Shown here piece after piece: positions 1-6,922 of a stretch of DNA of 64,000 nt. Every line of letters starts with the position of its first letter. Position 1 is the stretch's first letter. Where the stretch lies: NCBI RefSeq assembly GCF_004151275.2, contig NZ_CP130821.1, forward strand, positions 744,001-808,000. The letters are read 5' to 3'. The position numbers and the translations under genes are program-made. The notes beneath the pieces are model-generated. The model searched no databases. It was not told the DNA's origin and saw only the letters and a list, made by a program, of their open reading frames with translations. The DNA is from Flavobacterium dauae. GTDB lineage: Bacteria; Bacteroidota; Bacteroidia; Flavobacteriales; Flavobacteriaceae.

Positions 1-2
1 CA

Positions 3-698
3 CTGCACGAGGTTATTGGGCACGCATCGGGTCAGTTAAATCCGGGGGTGGGTACACCAAAAGAAACGCTTAAAAGCTATGCGTCAACATTAGAAGAAGG
101 TCGTGCCGATTTAGTGGCTCTATATTATCTGTACGATAAAAAAATACAAGATTTAGGCTTGGTTGACGATTGGCAAGGTTTGGGTAAAACAGCTTATAAC
201 GATTATATACGCAATGGTTTAATGACGCAGTTGGTGCGTATTGAACCGGGACAGGATATTGAAGAAGCACACATGCGCAACCGCCAATGGATTTCGGCTT
301 GGGTTTTTGAAAAAGGAAAAGAGCAGAATGTAATTGAAAAAATAGAGCGTAACGGTAAAACGTATTTCAAAATTAACAATTACGAACTGTTACATGATTT
401 ATTCGGACAGTTATTGCGTGAAACACAGCGTATCAAATCCGAAGGAGATTTTAACGCAGCAAAAGCACTGGTTGAAACATACGGTGTAAAAGTAGATCAA
501 AAAATACATAAAGAGGTATTAGAACGTAGCAAAAAATTCAATACGGCACCTTACCGCGGATTTGTAAACCCGGTGTTGGTTCCGGTTACTAACGAGCAAG
601 GCGACATTACCGATATTGTGGTAACATACCCTAAAACGTTTGCCGAACAAATGCTGTATTATTCTAAAAATTATAATTTTCTTCCGTTAGAGAACTAA
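3..698 (+). CDS. dipeptidyl peptidase III (peptidase M49), 3' part
   Basis: Zinc peptidase that removes dipeptides from peptide N termini. The frame is open from the left window edge, so this is the C-terminal ~231 residues of a longer protein (the family is usually ~670-700 aa in Bacteroidota). The first visible residues hold the family zinc motif HEVIGH (HExxGH, coded at about 6-23) and, about 25 residues on, EEGRAD, the second zinc-ligand motif; this pair defines M49. A GTG at 48 would start downstream of the HExxGH motif and cannot be the true start. Flavobacterial members are often mislabelled dihydrofolate reductase in databases. It ends in TAA and is followed by a hairpin. Family assignment is firm; substrate is not known. 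Confidence 0.92.
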   Translation: MHEVIGHASGQLNPGVGTPKETLKSYASTLEEGRADLVALYYLYDKKIQDLGLVDDWQGLGKTAYNDYIRNGLMTQLVRIEPGQDIEEAHMRNRQWISAWVFEKGKEQNVIEKIERNGKTYFKINNYELLHDLFGQLLRETQRIKSEGDFNAAKALVETYGVKVDQKIHKEVLERSKKFNTAPYRGFVNPVLVPVTNEQGDITDIVVTYPKTFAEQMLYYSKNYNFLPLEN

Positions 699-721
699 TC
701 TATAGCTGAAAGTTAACAAGT

Positions 722-775
722 AAAAAGCCAAATGTTTGATGTTTTAATCGAATATTTGGCTTTCTACTTTTTTCA
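722..775 (+). terminator. terminator after the DPP III gene
   Basis: Inverted arms AAAGCCAAAT (724-733) and ATTTGGCTTT (754-763), followed by a T-rich tract. The right arm also contains the TTG of the next gene's promoter, so terminator and promoter overlap. Confidence 0.65.
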
Positions 776-785
776 GGTATCTTTG
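756..785 (+). promoter_or_regulatory. Bacteroidota-type promoter of the TonB_C protein gene
   Basis: TTG at 756-758, a 19-bp spacer, and TATCTTTG at 778-785, a full match to the Bacteroidota -7 consensus TAnnTTTG with the usual -33 TTG. The ATG lies 13 nt downstream, so the mRNA leader would be very short. Confidence 0.7.
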
Positions 786-798
786 CAAAAAATTATTT

Positions 799-1482
799 AT
801 GAAAACGCTATTCTTAACTTTTCTGTTCTTATTGTCTTTATGCACAAACGCACAAATTGTAGAAGCAAGCACAACCATTGCTACCAATGAATATATGGAT
901 TTATTGACAGCTAATTTAGAATTGCCTAAAGAAGTTACTGAAAAATATGCCAATCAAGATATTGAGCTAACTATTGTTTTAACCATTACAAAAGACGGAT
1001 CTGTTTTTAATCCTAAAATTCAAAACGATTCGTTGCAATTAGAACCGTACTTAAAAAAAGCGGTTGAAACGTTGCCAAAATGGAATCCCAAAACAGAAGA
1101 CGGTAATCCCGTAGTTTCTCGAAAAGCTTTTAAGTTGATTATTCCGATACTTTATGCTATTCAGGAAGACGATCTTGCTATGAAAGCTAATCCCGAAGGA
1201 GGAATGCAAGGTTATTATCACAATTTTATGAGAAAAGTAAATGTTGATAAATATTTAGATGATGAGGCAACAGTATCTGGAATTAAAATGATTGCTACAT
1301 TTGTTGTTGAAAAAGACGGAAATCTTACTAATATTAAAATTATTGAATCTAATGAACCTTCGCTTAATAGCGAAATTATCAGGGTAATAAAATCAATGCC
1401 TAAATGGAATCCTGCTACAGAAAATGGCGTGCCGGTACGTTCTGATTTTACTTTACCTATTAAAATTAAATTCAACAGATAA
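799..1482 (+). CDS. secreted protein with two TonB_C-like repeats
   Basis: 227 aa with a signal peptide (cleavage probably after about residue 18, ...TNAQ). Two related units follow: one around residues 50-115 ending in LPKWNPKTEDGNPV, and one around 150-225 ending in MPKWNPATENGVPVRSDF. The W-N-P...NG-PV signature is that of the C-terminal domain of TonB energy transducers, but there is no TonB membrane anchor or proline-rich linker. It is therefore a periplasmic TonB_C-only protein, and a TonB role is not implied. Its C-terminal 30 residues closely resemble the end of the M56 protein two genes downstream, suggesting a shared module and possibly a shared pathway. It has its own promoter and terminator, so it is not in the blaI operon. 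Confidence 0.75.
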   Translation: MKTLFLTFLFLLSLCTNAQIVEASTTIATNEYMDLLTANLELPKEVTEKYANQDIELTIVLTITKDGSVFNPKIQNDSLQLEPYLKKAVETLPKWNPKTEDGNPVVSRKAFKLIIPILYAIQEDDLAMKANPEGGMQGYYHNFMRKVNVDKYLDDEATVSGIKMIATFVVEKDGNLTNIKIIESNEPSLNSEIIRVIKSMPKWNPATENGVPVRSDFTLPIKIKFNR

Positions 1483-1485
1483 AAT

Positions 1486-1512
1486 AAAAAAAACAGAGCA
1501 ATCTGTTTTTTA
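1486..1512 (+). terminator. terminator after the TonB_C protein gene
   Basis: A-run, ACAGA (1493-1497), loop GCAA, TCTGT (1502-1506), then a T-run; begins directly after the stop codon. Confidence 0.6.
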
Positions 1513-1521
1513 TTTAAAACA

Positions 1522-1560
1522 TTGTTCTATATTTGTAGAACAAATTCTAATAATGTAGAA
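1522..1560 (+). promoter_or_regulatory. promoter with two tandem BlaI-type operators
   Basis: Two dyads of the same form, TTCTA-N6-TAGAA. The first is embedded in a longer 8-bp-arm palindrome, TTGTTCTA (1522-1529) and TAGAACAA (1536-1543). The second is TTCTA (1545-1549) and TAGAA (1556-1560). Their centres are 20 bp apart, two helical turns, so two dimers would sit on the same face. The -7 box TATATTTG (1528-1535) lies inside the first dyad, so binding would block the polymerase. The second dyad touches the ATG of blaI. This fits autorepression by the encoded BlaI-like protein. Confidence 0.75.
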
Positions 1561-1561
1561 T

Positions 1562-1927
1562 ATGAAGTTAACAACAGCAGAAGAACAGCTTATGCAATAT
1601 GTATGGCAACATAAAAAAGTGGTTCTTAAAGATTTAATTGACAGTTATCCAGATCCTAAACCAGCAAAAACAACAGTGGCAACTACCATTAAAAAGCTAA
1701 CCGAAAAAGGTTTTGTAGGATATGATGAAATTGGTAACACCCGTTTGTATTACGCAATTATAAAGAAAGAAAACTATTTTTCTAAACAAATGAAAAATAT
1801 GATTAAACAGTTTTTTGATAACTCAACCACGCAATTTGCATCGTTTTTTGCCAAAGACGCATCGCTAACAAAGGAAGAATTACAAAAACTTCGCGATTTA
1901 ATTGATGATGAACTAAAACAAAAATGA
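1562..1927 (+). CDS. BlaI/MecI/CopY family repressor
   Basis: 121 aa, the normal length for the family. The N-terminal ~75 residues form a winged helix; the segment PAKTTVATTIKKLTEKGF is the recognition-helix region and is followed by the wing (RLYY). The C-terminal part (about 80-121) is the dimerisation and proteolysis region. It is followed after one base by the M56 membrane protease gene, the standard sensor partner: in the paradigm, the membrane protease is activated by ligand and leads to cleavage of the repressor. Two tandem dyads just upstream are its likely operators. The regulated stress is not known, because no beta-lactamase gene is adjacent. Confidence 0.9.
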   Translation: MKLTTAEEQLMQYVWQHKKVVLKDLIDSYPDPKPAKTTVATTIKKLTEKGFVGYDEIGNTRLYYAIIKKENYFSKQMKNMIKQFFDNSTTQFASFFAKDASLTKEELQKLRDLIDDELKQK

Positions 1928-1928
1928 T

Positions 1929-3518
1929 ATGGTGGTGTATTTAATTAAATCCACGTTTTTGTTTTTAGTGTTCTTTTTAATTTATAAATGGAATCTTGAA
2001 AACAAAAAAGCATTAAAATTCAGACGGTTTTATTTACTGTTAAGTTTGGTATTGGCATTAACTCTGCCCTTGTTAAAAATTCAATTTACAGTAACACAAA
2101 ACGTAATTGTAGAAACCAAGCAAATGGTTTTAGAACAAATGCCAGAGATAGTACCATTTCAAGAAATTGCTATTGAAACAGAAAAAAGCTTGTCTATTGT
2201 TTTAATGGTGTATTTGGTAATTAGTACTATTTTTTTAATAAGATTTGGTTACAATATTTATACAATATTTAAATTAAAAAGAACCGGAAAAACAATAAAC
2301 TCTAAGTTTGGATCTATTATAACGCATTCTAAAATTAAAACACCATTCACGTTCCTTAACTGTATTTATGTAAATAAACAAATTTGGGGAAAGGGAGAAA
2401 TAGATCAGGCAATTTTATTTCATGAACAAGCTCACGTTCAACAAAAACATTCGTTAGATGTTTTGTTTGTTGAAATTCTGAAAATATTTTTCTGGTTTCA
2501 GCCTTTTGTCTATTTCTATAAACGTATTGTTCAAGAAAATCACGAATATTTAGCAGACGATTTTTCTTTGCAAAAAACACTTAATTTAAACCATTATCAA
2601 ACATTAATCTTAAACTATTACAGCAACGAACCAATTGTTACTTTAAGTAGTTCTATCCATTTTAATAATTTAAAAAAACGATTTATTATGATGAAAAATG
2701 TAGAAAAAGGAAGAGTATGGGAAACAATTTTCTATTCTTCGGCAGTGTTAGTTACTTATTTTGGTTTTGTAGGAATTGAAGCCAAAGCAGCAGAAATTAA
2801 TAAAATAGAAACTAAAGTTTCAAGTTTAATTGAACAACCTACAAAAATACCAAAAAGCGTAGAACCAACAGAGTCAATTAGAAAAGAAGTAAAAGAAGAA
2901 ATGAAAAATGATCCTATTATACTAACGTATATTAAAGGAGAAAAAAGTAGCGGTTATTTTAATCATAAAGGAAGTGTCTATTTTTATGTGGTAGATGAAA
3001 ATTTAACAGTATCTATTTACAATAGATATGGAGTTGTTCAAAATGAAACAGATTTTTTATATGAACTTAAAGCAGTTTCCAAAACAGAAAAAGAAAAGCT
3101 TGCTATTGATGAATTAAATAAATCTTCGGAATTAGAGAACAAAAAAGAGATAGTAAATAATTCTGACGAAGTATTTAATTTTGTTAATAAAAAAGCTGAA
3201 CCTAAAGAAGGAATGCTGATGTTTATGAAAAATTTTGCTCAAGAATTTAAAGCACCAGAAAATATAAATTCTGATGAAATTAAAATGCGTTTAAAGTTTA
3301 TTGTAGAAACTGATGGAAGTTTTAGTAATATACTTACACCTCAAGAATCTTTTAAACCAGATGAATCTTATTTATATCTACAAGAAGAAGCAATTCGCAC
3401 TCTTAAAACCATGCCAAAATGGAACCCTGCTGAAAATAATGGAGAAGTGGTTCGATCAACTTTTACCTTGCCAATAAGAATCAGAGTAAATCCGGTCAAG
3501 ACTGATTTGGTTAACTAA
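1929..3518 (+). CDS. M56 (BlaR1-like) membrane metalloprotease with TonB_C tail
   Basis: 529 aa. N-terminal transmembrane segments are at about 2-20, 33-50 and 93-113, and another hydrophobic stretch follows near 265-285. The zinc motif HEQAH is at residues 165-169, with the downstream acidic ligand region ENHEYLADDF near 205-214; this is the M56 protease core that cleaves BlaI-type repressors. In place of the penicillin-binding sensor domain of BlaR1 and MecR1, the periplasmic C terminus ends in a TonB_C-like domain (about 440-525, MPKWNPAENNGEVVRS). The ligand is therefore probably not a beta-lactam. It starts one base after blaI and its stop abuts the next ATG, so three genes are cotranscribed. 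Confidence 0.85.
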   Translation: MVVYLIKSTFLFLVFFLIYKWNLENKKALKFRRFYLLLSLVLALTLPLLKIQFTVTQNVIVETKQMVLEQMPEIVPFQEIAIETEKSLSIVLMVYLVISTIFLIRFGYNIYTIFKLKRTGKTINSKFGSIITHSKIKTPFTFLNCIYVNKQIWGKGEIDQAILFHEQAHVQQKHSLDVLFVEILKIFFWFQPFVYFYKRIVQENHEYLADDFSLQKTLNLNHYQTLILNYYSNEPIVTLSSSIHFNNLKKRFIMMKNVEKGRVWETIFYSSAVLVTYFGFVGIEAKAAEINKIETKVSSLIEQPTKIPKSVEPTESIRKEVKEEMKNDPIILTYIKGEKSSGYFNHKGSVYFYVVDENLTVSIYNRYGVVQNETDFLYELKAVSKTEKEKLAIDELNKSSELENKKEIVNNSDEVFNFVNKKAEPKEGMLMFMKNFAQEFKAPENINSDEIKMRLKFIVETDGSFSNILTPQESFKPDESYLYLQEEAIRTLKTMPKWNPAENNGEVVRSTFTLPIRIRVNPVKTDLVN

Positions 3519-3887
3519 ATGAAAGTTTATATTTTATTTTTCTCACTTTTATTATTATCCTGCAAAATCAATCAGAAAAGAAATGGAGTAGAAGTAGGTA
3601 GATGGAAATATGTTTCCGGAACAAAATCCGAAAGGCTTGTTGTTGTTGGGAAATACGACATAAAAGGGAGAGAAAAAGGCGTTTGGAAGTATTATAGAAA
3701 CGATACGCTTTTTCGGTCAGAAAGATATTTTTATCCTTATTCGGTAGATGTTTTATTTCACAAAAACGGAAAAGTCAGCGAAATGGGAAAAAGTTTCACA
3801 AGCCAAAAAACATGGACAAAAACAGGAACCTGGTATTACTTCAATGAACACGAAAAATTAACCGATTCGATCACTTTTGAAAACTAA
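3519..3887 (+). CDS. small lipoprotein with MORN/YwqK-like segments
   Basis: 122 aa. The signal ends in a lipobox, LLLSC with Cys15, so it is a predicted lipoprotein. The mature part has glycine-aromatic repeats such as GRWKY, GVWKYY and GTWYYF, which resemble MORN/YwqK-type beta-hairpin repeats. The ATG directly follows the stop of the M56 gene, making it the third gene of the blaI-type operon. It may act in sensing or output of that system, but this is inferred only from position. It ends at a strong bidirectional hairpin. Confidence 0.65.
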   Translation: MKVYILFFSLLLLSCKINQKRNGVEVGRWKYVSGTKSERLVVVGKYDIKGREKGVWKYYRNDTLFRSERYFYPYSVDVLFHKNGKVSEMGKSFTSQKTWTKTGTWYYFNEHEKLTDSITFEN

Positions 3888-3888
3888 A

Positions 3889-3917
3889 AACACCTCGAAA
3901 AATGAGGTGTTTTTTTA
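3889..3917. terminator. bidirectional terminator
   Basis: AACACCTC (3889-3896), 7-nt loop, GAGGTGTT (3904-3911), with A-run and T-run on the two sides. Serves the convergent lipoprotein (+) and miaE (-) genes. Confidence 0.85.
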
Positions 3918-4496
3918 TCCGTGAACGGTTTCTTTTTTACCATAATTCTGAATGAGTTGTCCTTCAAAATCCAGCCATTCTTTCCAACGTTTGTCCACAT
4001 CGGTACGTTCGGTATATTTTTTGGCAAATTTTAAAAACGTTGTATAATGTCCTGCTTCAGAAATCATTAGTTCTCTGTAAAATTTAGCCAGTTCTTCATC
4101 TTTAATGTTTTCCGAAAGTACACGAAAACGCTCGCAGCTTCTGGCTTCAATCATCGCGGCAAACAACAAACGATCAATAAAAGCATCGTTACGGCTTCCG
4201 TCTTTTTTCATAAATTTATACAGTTGGTTCACGTAGTCGTCTTTACGTTCGCGACCTAAAGTATAACCACGTTCTTTAATAATATCGTGTACCATTTTAA
4301 AATGTTCCATTTCTTCAATGGCAATTTCGGTCATTGATGTTACTAAATCTTCGTGTTCCGAATTATAAGTAATAATGGTAATGGCATTGGTAGCTGCTTT
4401 TTGCTCGCACCAGGCGTGGTCTGTTAAAATTTCCTCTAAATTGCTTTCTGCAATGTTTGCCCAACGCGGATCGGTCAATAATTTTAGTCCTAACAT
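3915..4496 (-). CDS. miaE: tRNA-(ms2io6A)-hydroxylase MiaE
   Basis: 193 aa diiron hydroxylase that hydroxylates the isopentenyl group of ms2i6A37 in tRNAs reading UNN codons. Ferritin-like four-helix features are visible: the EExxH-type motif EEMEHF, EARSCERF, and EAGHYTTF supply the Glu/His iron ligands. Length fits the family. A -7 box TAAATTTG (complement of 4519-4526) lies 22 bp upstream of the ATG. The divergent neighbour encodes a glycosyltransferase with no obvious functional link. Confidence 0.9.
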   Translation of the reverse strand: MLGLKLLTDPRWANIAESNLEEILTDHAWCEQKAATNAITIITYNSEHEDLVTSMTEIAIEEMEHFKMVHDIIKERGYTLGRERKDDYVNQLYKFMKKDGSRNDAFIDRLLFAAMIEARSCERFRVLSENIKDEELAKFYRELMISEAGHYTTFLKFAKKYTERTDVDKRWKEWLDFEGQLIQNYGKKETVHG

Positions 4497-4578
4497 AATA
4501 AACCCAACTATTTTTTGGCAAATTTACGAATTAATTTGTGAGTTGGCATCTTTCAAAAAATACTCCGTAATTTGCAGT

Positions 4579-5799
4579 ATGAAACCACGAATTTTAATCA
4601 TAGGATTGGTTTGGCCCGAACCAACTTCGTCGGCAGCAGGGTGGCGGATGTTACAGTTAATTGATCAGTTATTACAATGGACTGATGCTATTCATTTTGC
4701 AAGTGCTGCAACAAAATCAGCAGCTTCTTATCCATTGAAAGAATTGAATATTGCTGAACACGAAATAGTGTTGAATGATTCTTCATTCAATGATTTTGTA
4801 AGTGATTTAAAACCCGATGTGGTGGTTTACGACCGGTTTGTTACCGAAGAGCAGTTTGGTTGGCGCGTAAAACAGGTTTTTCCTGATCTAATTACCGTTT
4901 TAGATACAGAAGATCTACATTTTGTACGGCGAGCACGTGCTGTAGCCTTTAAAAATAAAAAGGATATTGCTTATGATACGCCCGATTGTTACAGAGAACT
5001 TTCTGCCATTTACCGTTGCGATTTATCCTTAATTATTTCTGATGTTGAATACAATTTGTTGGTCAGTCATTTTAATATTCCTGAAAAACAATTACTGTAT
5101 TTGCCGTTTATTGAAAAGGAATTATCAGTTGAAATTCAGAAAAAAATACCCGGATATTTCAATCGCCAGCATATAATGTTCATTGGTAATTTTATACACG
5201 AACCCAATTACCAAACGGTACTACAATTAAAAAAAATATGGGCAACATTAAAAAAACGTTTACCACAAACCGAACTGCATATTTACGGAGCTTATCCGCC
5301 CGAAAAAGTGTATCAGTTACACAATGCTTCTGACAGATTTTTTATTAAAGGAAAAGCGAATGATGTGAATGAAATTATGCAAAAATACCGTGTTTTAACA
5401 GCGCCGATTCCTTTTGGTGCCGGATTAAAAGGCAAGTTTATTGATGGTTTTAAAAACGGATTGCCTAATGTTACCACTGAAATTGGGTGCGAAGGAATGA
5501 ATACTGAAAACTGGGGTGGACTAATTGCTGAAAACGATGAACGTTTTATTGAAGAGGTTTGTCGTCTTTATGATAATGAAACAATCTGGCAGCAATCTGT
5601 TACCAACGGATTTGAAATTATTAACGAGAAATTTGCAGATAAAATATGGAATGGAGTCTTAGAAAAAGCAATCAGACGAATTTTAAAAAATCCTTCAGAA
5701 CACAGGAATAATTTGGTTGTTCAGAAAATTTTGTGGCAAAACAGCTTACAGGCAACTAAATATATGAGTTTGTGGATTGAACTGAAAAATAATAAATAA
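4579..5799 (+). CDS. glycosyltransferase, group 1 / GT4-like
   Basis: 406 aa from the ATG at 4579 (MKPRILIIGLVWPEP). The frame is open further upstream, but that part overlaps miaE on the other strand and has no typical start. The N-terminal Rossmann-like half begins with the hydrophobic strand RILIIGLVW and an SSAAGWR loop. The C-terminal half has MFIGNFIHEPN and the donor-binding region PIPFGAGLKGKFIDGF...GLPNVTTEIGCEGM typical of GT-B enzymes that transfer from nucleotide sugars. It is a lone gene, so the acceptor is unknown; lipopolysaccharide, capsule or glycoprotein are all possible. Confidence 0.8.
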   Translation: MKPRILIIGLVWPEPTSSAAGWRMLQLIDQLLQWTDAIHFASAATKSAASYPLKELNIAEHEIVLNDSSFNDFVSDLKPDVVVYDRFVTEEQFGWRVKQVFPDLITVLDTEDLHFVRRARAVAFKNKKDIAYDTPDCYRELSAIYRCDLSLIISDVEYNLLVSHFNIPEKQLLYLPFIEKELSVEIQKKIPGYFNRQHIMFIGNFIHEPNYQTVLQLKKIWATLKKRLPQTELHIYGAYPPEKVYQLHNASDRFFIKGKANDVNEIMQKYRVLTAPIPFGAGLKGKFIDGFKNGLPNVTTEIGCEGMNTENWGGLIAENDERFIEEVCRLYDNETIWQQSVTNGFEIINEKFADKIWNGVLEKAIRRILKNPSEHRNNLVVQKILWQNSLQATKYMSLWIELKNNK

Positions 5800-5963
5800 T
5801 AAGACTAACTTTTTATTCTTTATTTTAAAGTTTCATAATCTGTTTTAAACACGTTTTTTATGATTATTTTAATTTTTATGCTATACTAATTAATATATGC
5901 TGAAAAAAGATAGTATATTTGCGAAGTTTTATTATTTAGAGATTATAAAAAAGTATAAATATT

Positions 5964-6230
5964 ATGAGTAATAACGGTCAAGACAAAAGCGGAAATTCAT
6001 TTAAATACAGTCTTATCCCTTTAACGTTAGGGGTTGTGTTAATTTTCTTTTTACACAGAAGTTGCGATAGTGCAGTATTTGAACCAACGCCGGCTAAAAA
6101 CGCACCAACAGCTATTGTAGAAGAAGAATTGTCGCCTGAACAACCAATTGTTAAAAACAATCCGGTAACCGAAACCGAAACAGCTGTAGAAGCAACAGCA
6201 ACAAATGACACTGTTCAAGTAGCAGAATAA
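5964..6230 (+). CDS. small single-pass membrane protein, unknown
   Basis: 88 aa. A polar N terminus is followed by one transmembrane helix (about 16-31, LIPLTLGVVLIFFLH) and an acidic, Pro/Thr/Glu-rich tail with low complexity. No family recognised. It is supported as a gene by a good -7 box TATATTTG at 5914-5921, an ATG in an AT-rich leader and a strong terminator after it. Confidence 0.6.
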   Translation: MSNNGQDKSGNSFKYSLIPLTLGVVLIFFLHRSCDSAVFEPTPAKNAPTAIVEEELSPEQPIVKNNPVTETETAVEATATNDTVQVAE

Positions 6231-6279
6231 TAGCTGTTACGTTTTAATTTTAATTAAGATAGGTTAAAAAAATTACATA

Positions 6280-6316
6280 AAAATCCGCTAAAATATTTTA
6301 GCGGATTTTTTGTTTT
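6280..6316. terminator. bidirectional terminator
   Basis: Near-perfect palindrome with arms AAAATCCGCTAAAA and TTTTAGCGGATTTT, followed by T-runs; lies between convergent genes. Confidence 0.85.
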
Positions 6317-6332
6317 TTAGGGGAAATTAAGT

Positions 6333-6872
6333 TTAAATCTGATATAGTTTTGAAGTGGTATCTGTTGTCTTTTTTGATTTTTTATCTTTGCTGCAACATC
6401 CGTCTTTTTTCTTATCAGAACCTTTTTTGTCACCGCAAGATTTACCGTCTTTGTGAGATGAACAACATTTCTTTTGATCTTTTTTATCATCTTGAAAAAC
6501 CATTGCCGTTTCTTTAGATACGTTGATGTTTTCTACTTTGTAAGCTCCGTTAGCAATTTCTTCTACCATTTTCTTAATTGCATCGGTGTTTTGTTTTGCA
6601 TCGTCAAATTCTACAGTAGCGGTTTTGGTATCAAAATCAACTTTAGCACTTTTCATACCGTCCATTTTCGCTAATTTTCCTTCAATTACTTTTGCACAGC
6701 CAATAGCACAAGACATACCTTCTACCTGAAACGTTGCTTTTTGTATTGTTCCGGCAACTTCTGACGTAGCAACTTTTTCTGTAGTTTCTTTTTGTTCGTT
6801 CGACGTTTGTTTACAGCTTACCATAAAAGCAGCAGCCATAAATAATAACGATATTCCTTTTAATGTTTTCAT
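6333..6872 (-). CDS. heavy-metal-associated (HMA) domain lipoprotein with Cys/Lys-rich tail
   Basis: 179 aa from the ATG at 6872 (MKTLKGIS); an upstream in-frame start at 6896 would overlap the -7 box TATCTTTG (complement of 6894-6901) and is rejected. A lipobox (FMVSC) anchors it to a membrane. Residues ~45-110 form an HMA ferredoxin-like fold with the metal-binding motif GMSCAIGC; here the cysteines are CxxxC rather than the usual CxxC. The tail holds KKCCSSH, KSCGD and GCCSKD, a run of cysteines in a lysine-rich context that could chelate several metal ions. Copper or mercury/zinc trafficking in the periplasm is inferred; no transporter is adjacent. Confidence 0.8.
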   Translation of the reverse strand: MKTLKGISLLFMAAAFMVSCKQTSNEQKETTEKVATSEVAGTIQKATFQVEGMSCAIGCAKVIEGKLAKMDGMKSAKVDFDTKTATVEFDDAKQNTDAIKKMVEEIANGAYKVENINVSKETAMVFQDDKKDQKKCCSSHKDGKSCGDKKGSDKKKDGCCSKDKKSKKTTDTTSKLYQI

Positions 6873-6922
6873 ATTTAGATTATTTAGTACTTGCAAAGAT
6901 ATTTATTTTATTTATTGAGAAT

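Noticed and set aside
1562..3518. Classical bla regulatory system controlling the metallo-beta-lactamase.
   Set aside because: The sensor has no penicillin-binding domain, the lactamase is 32 kb away, and no TTCTA-N6-TAGAA dyad is seen at its promoter.
4375..4578. Longer N terminus of the glycosyltransferase.
   Set aside because: It overlaps miaE on the other strand and the residues before MKPRILIIGL do not look like the family; the ATG at 4579 is adequate.
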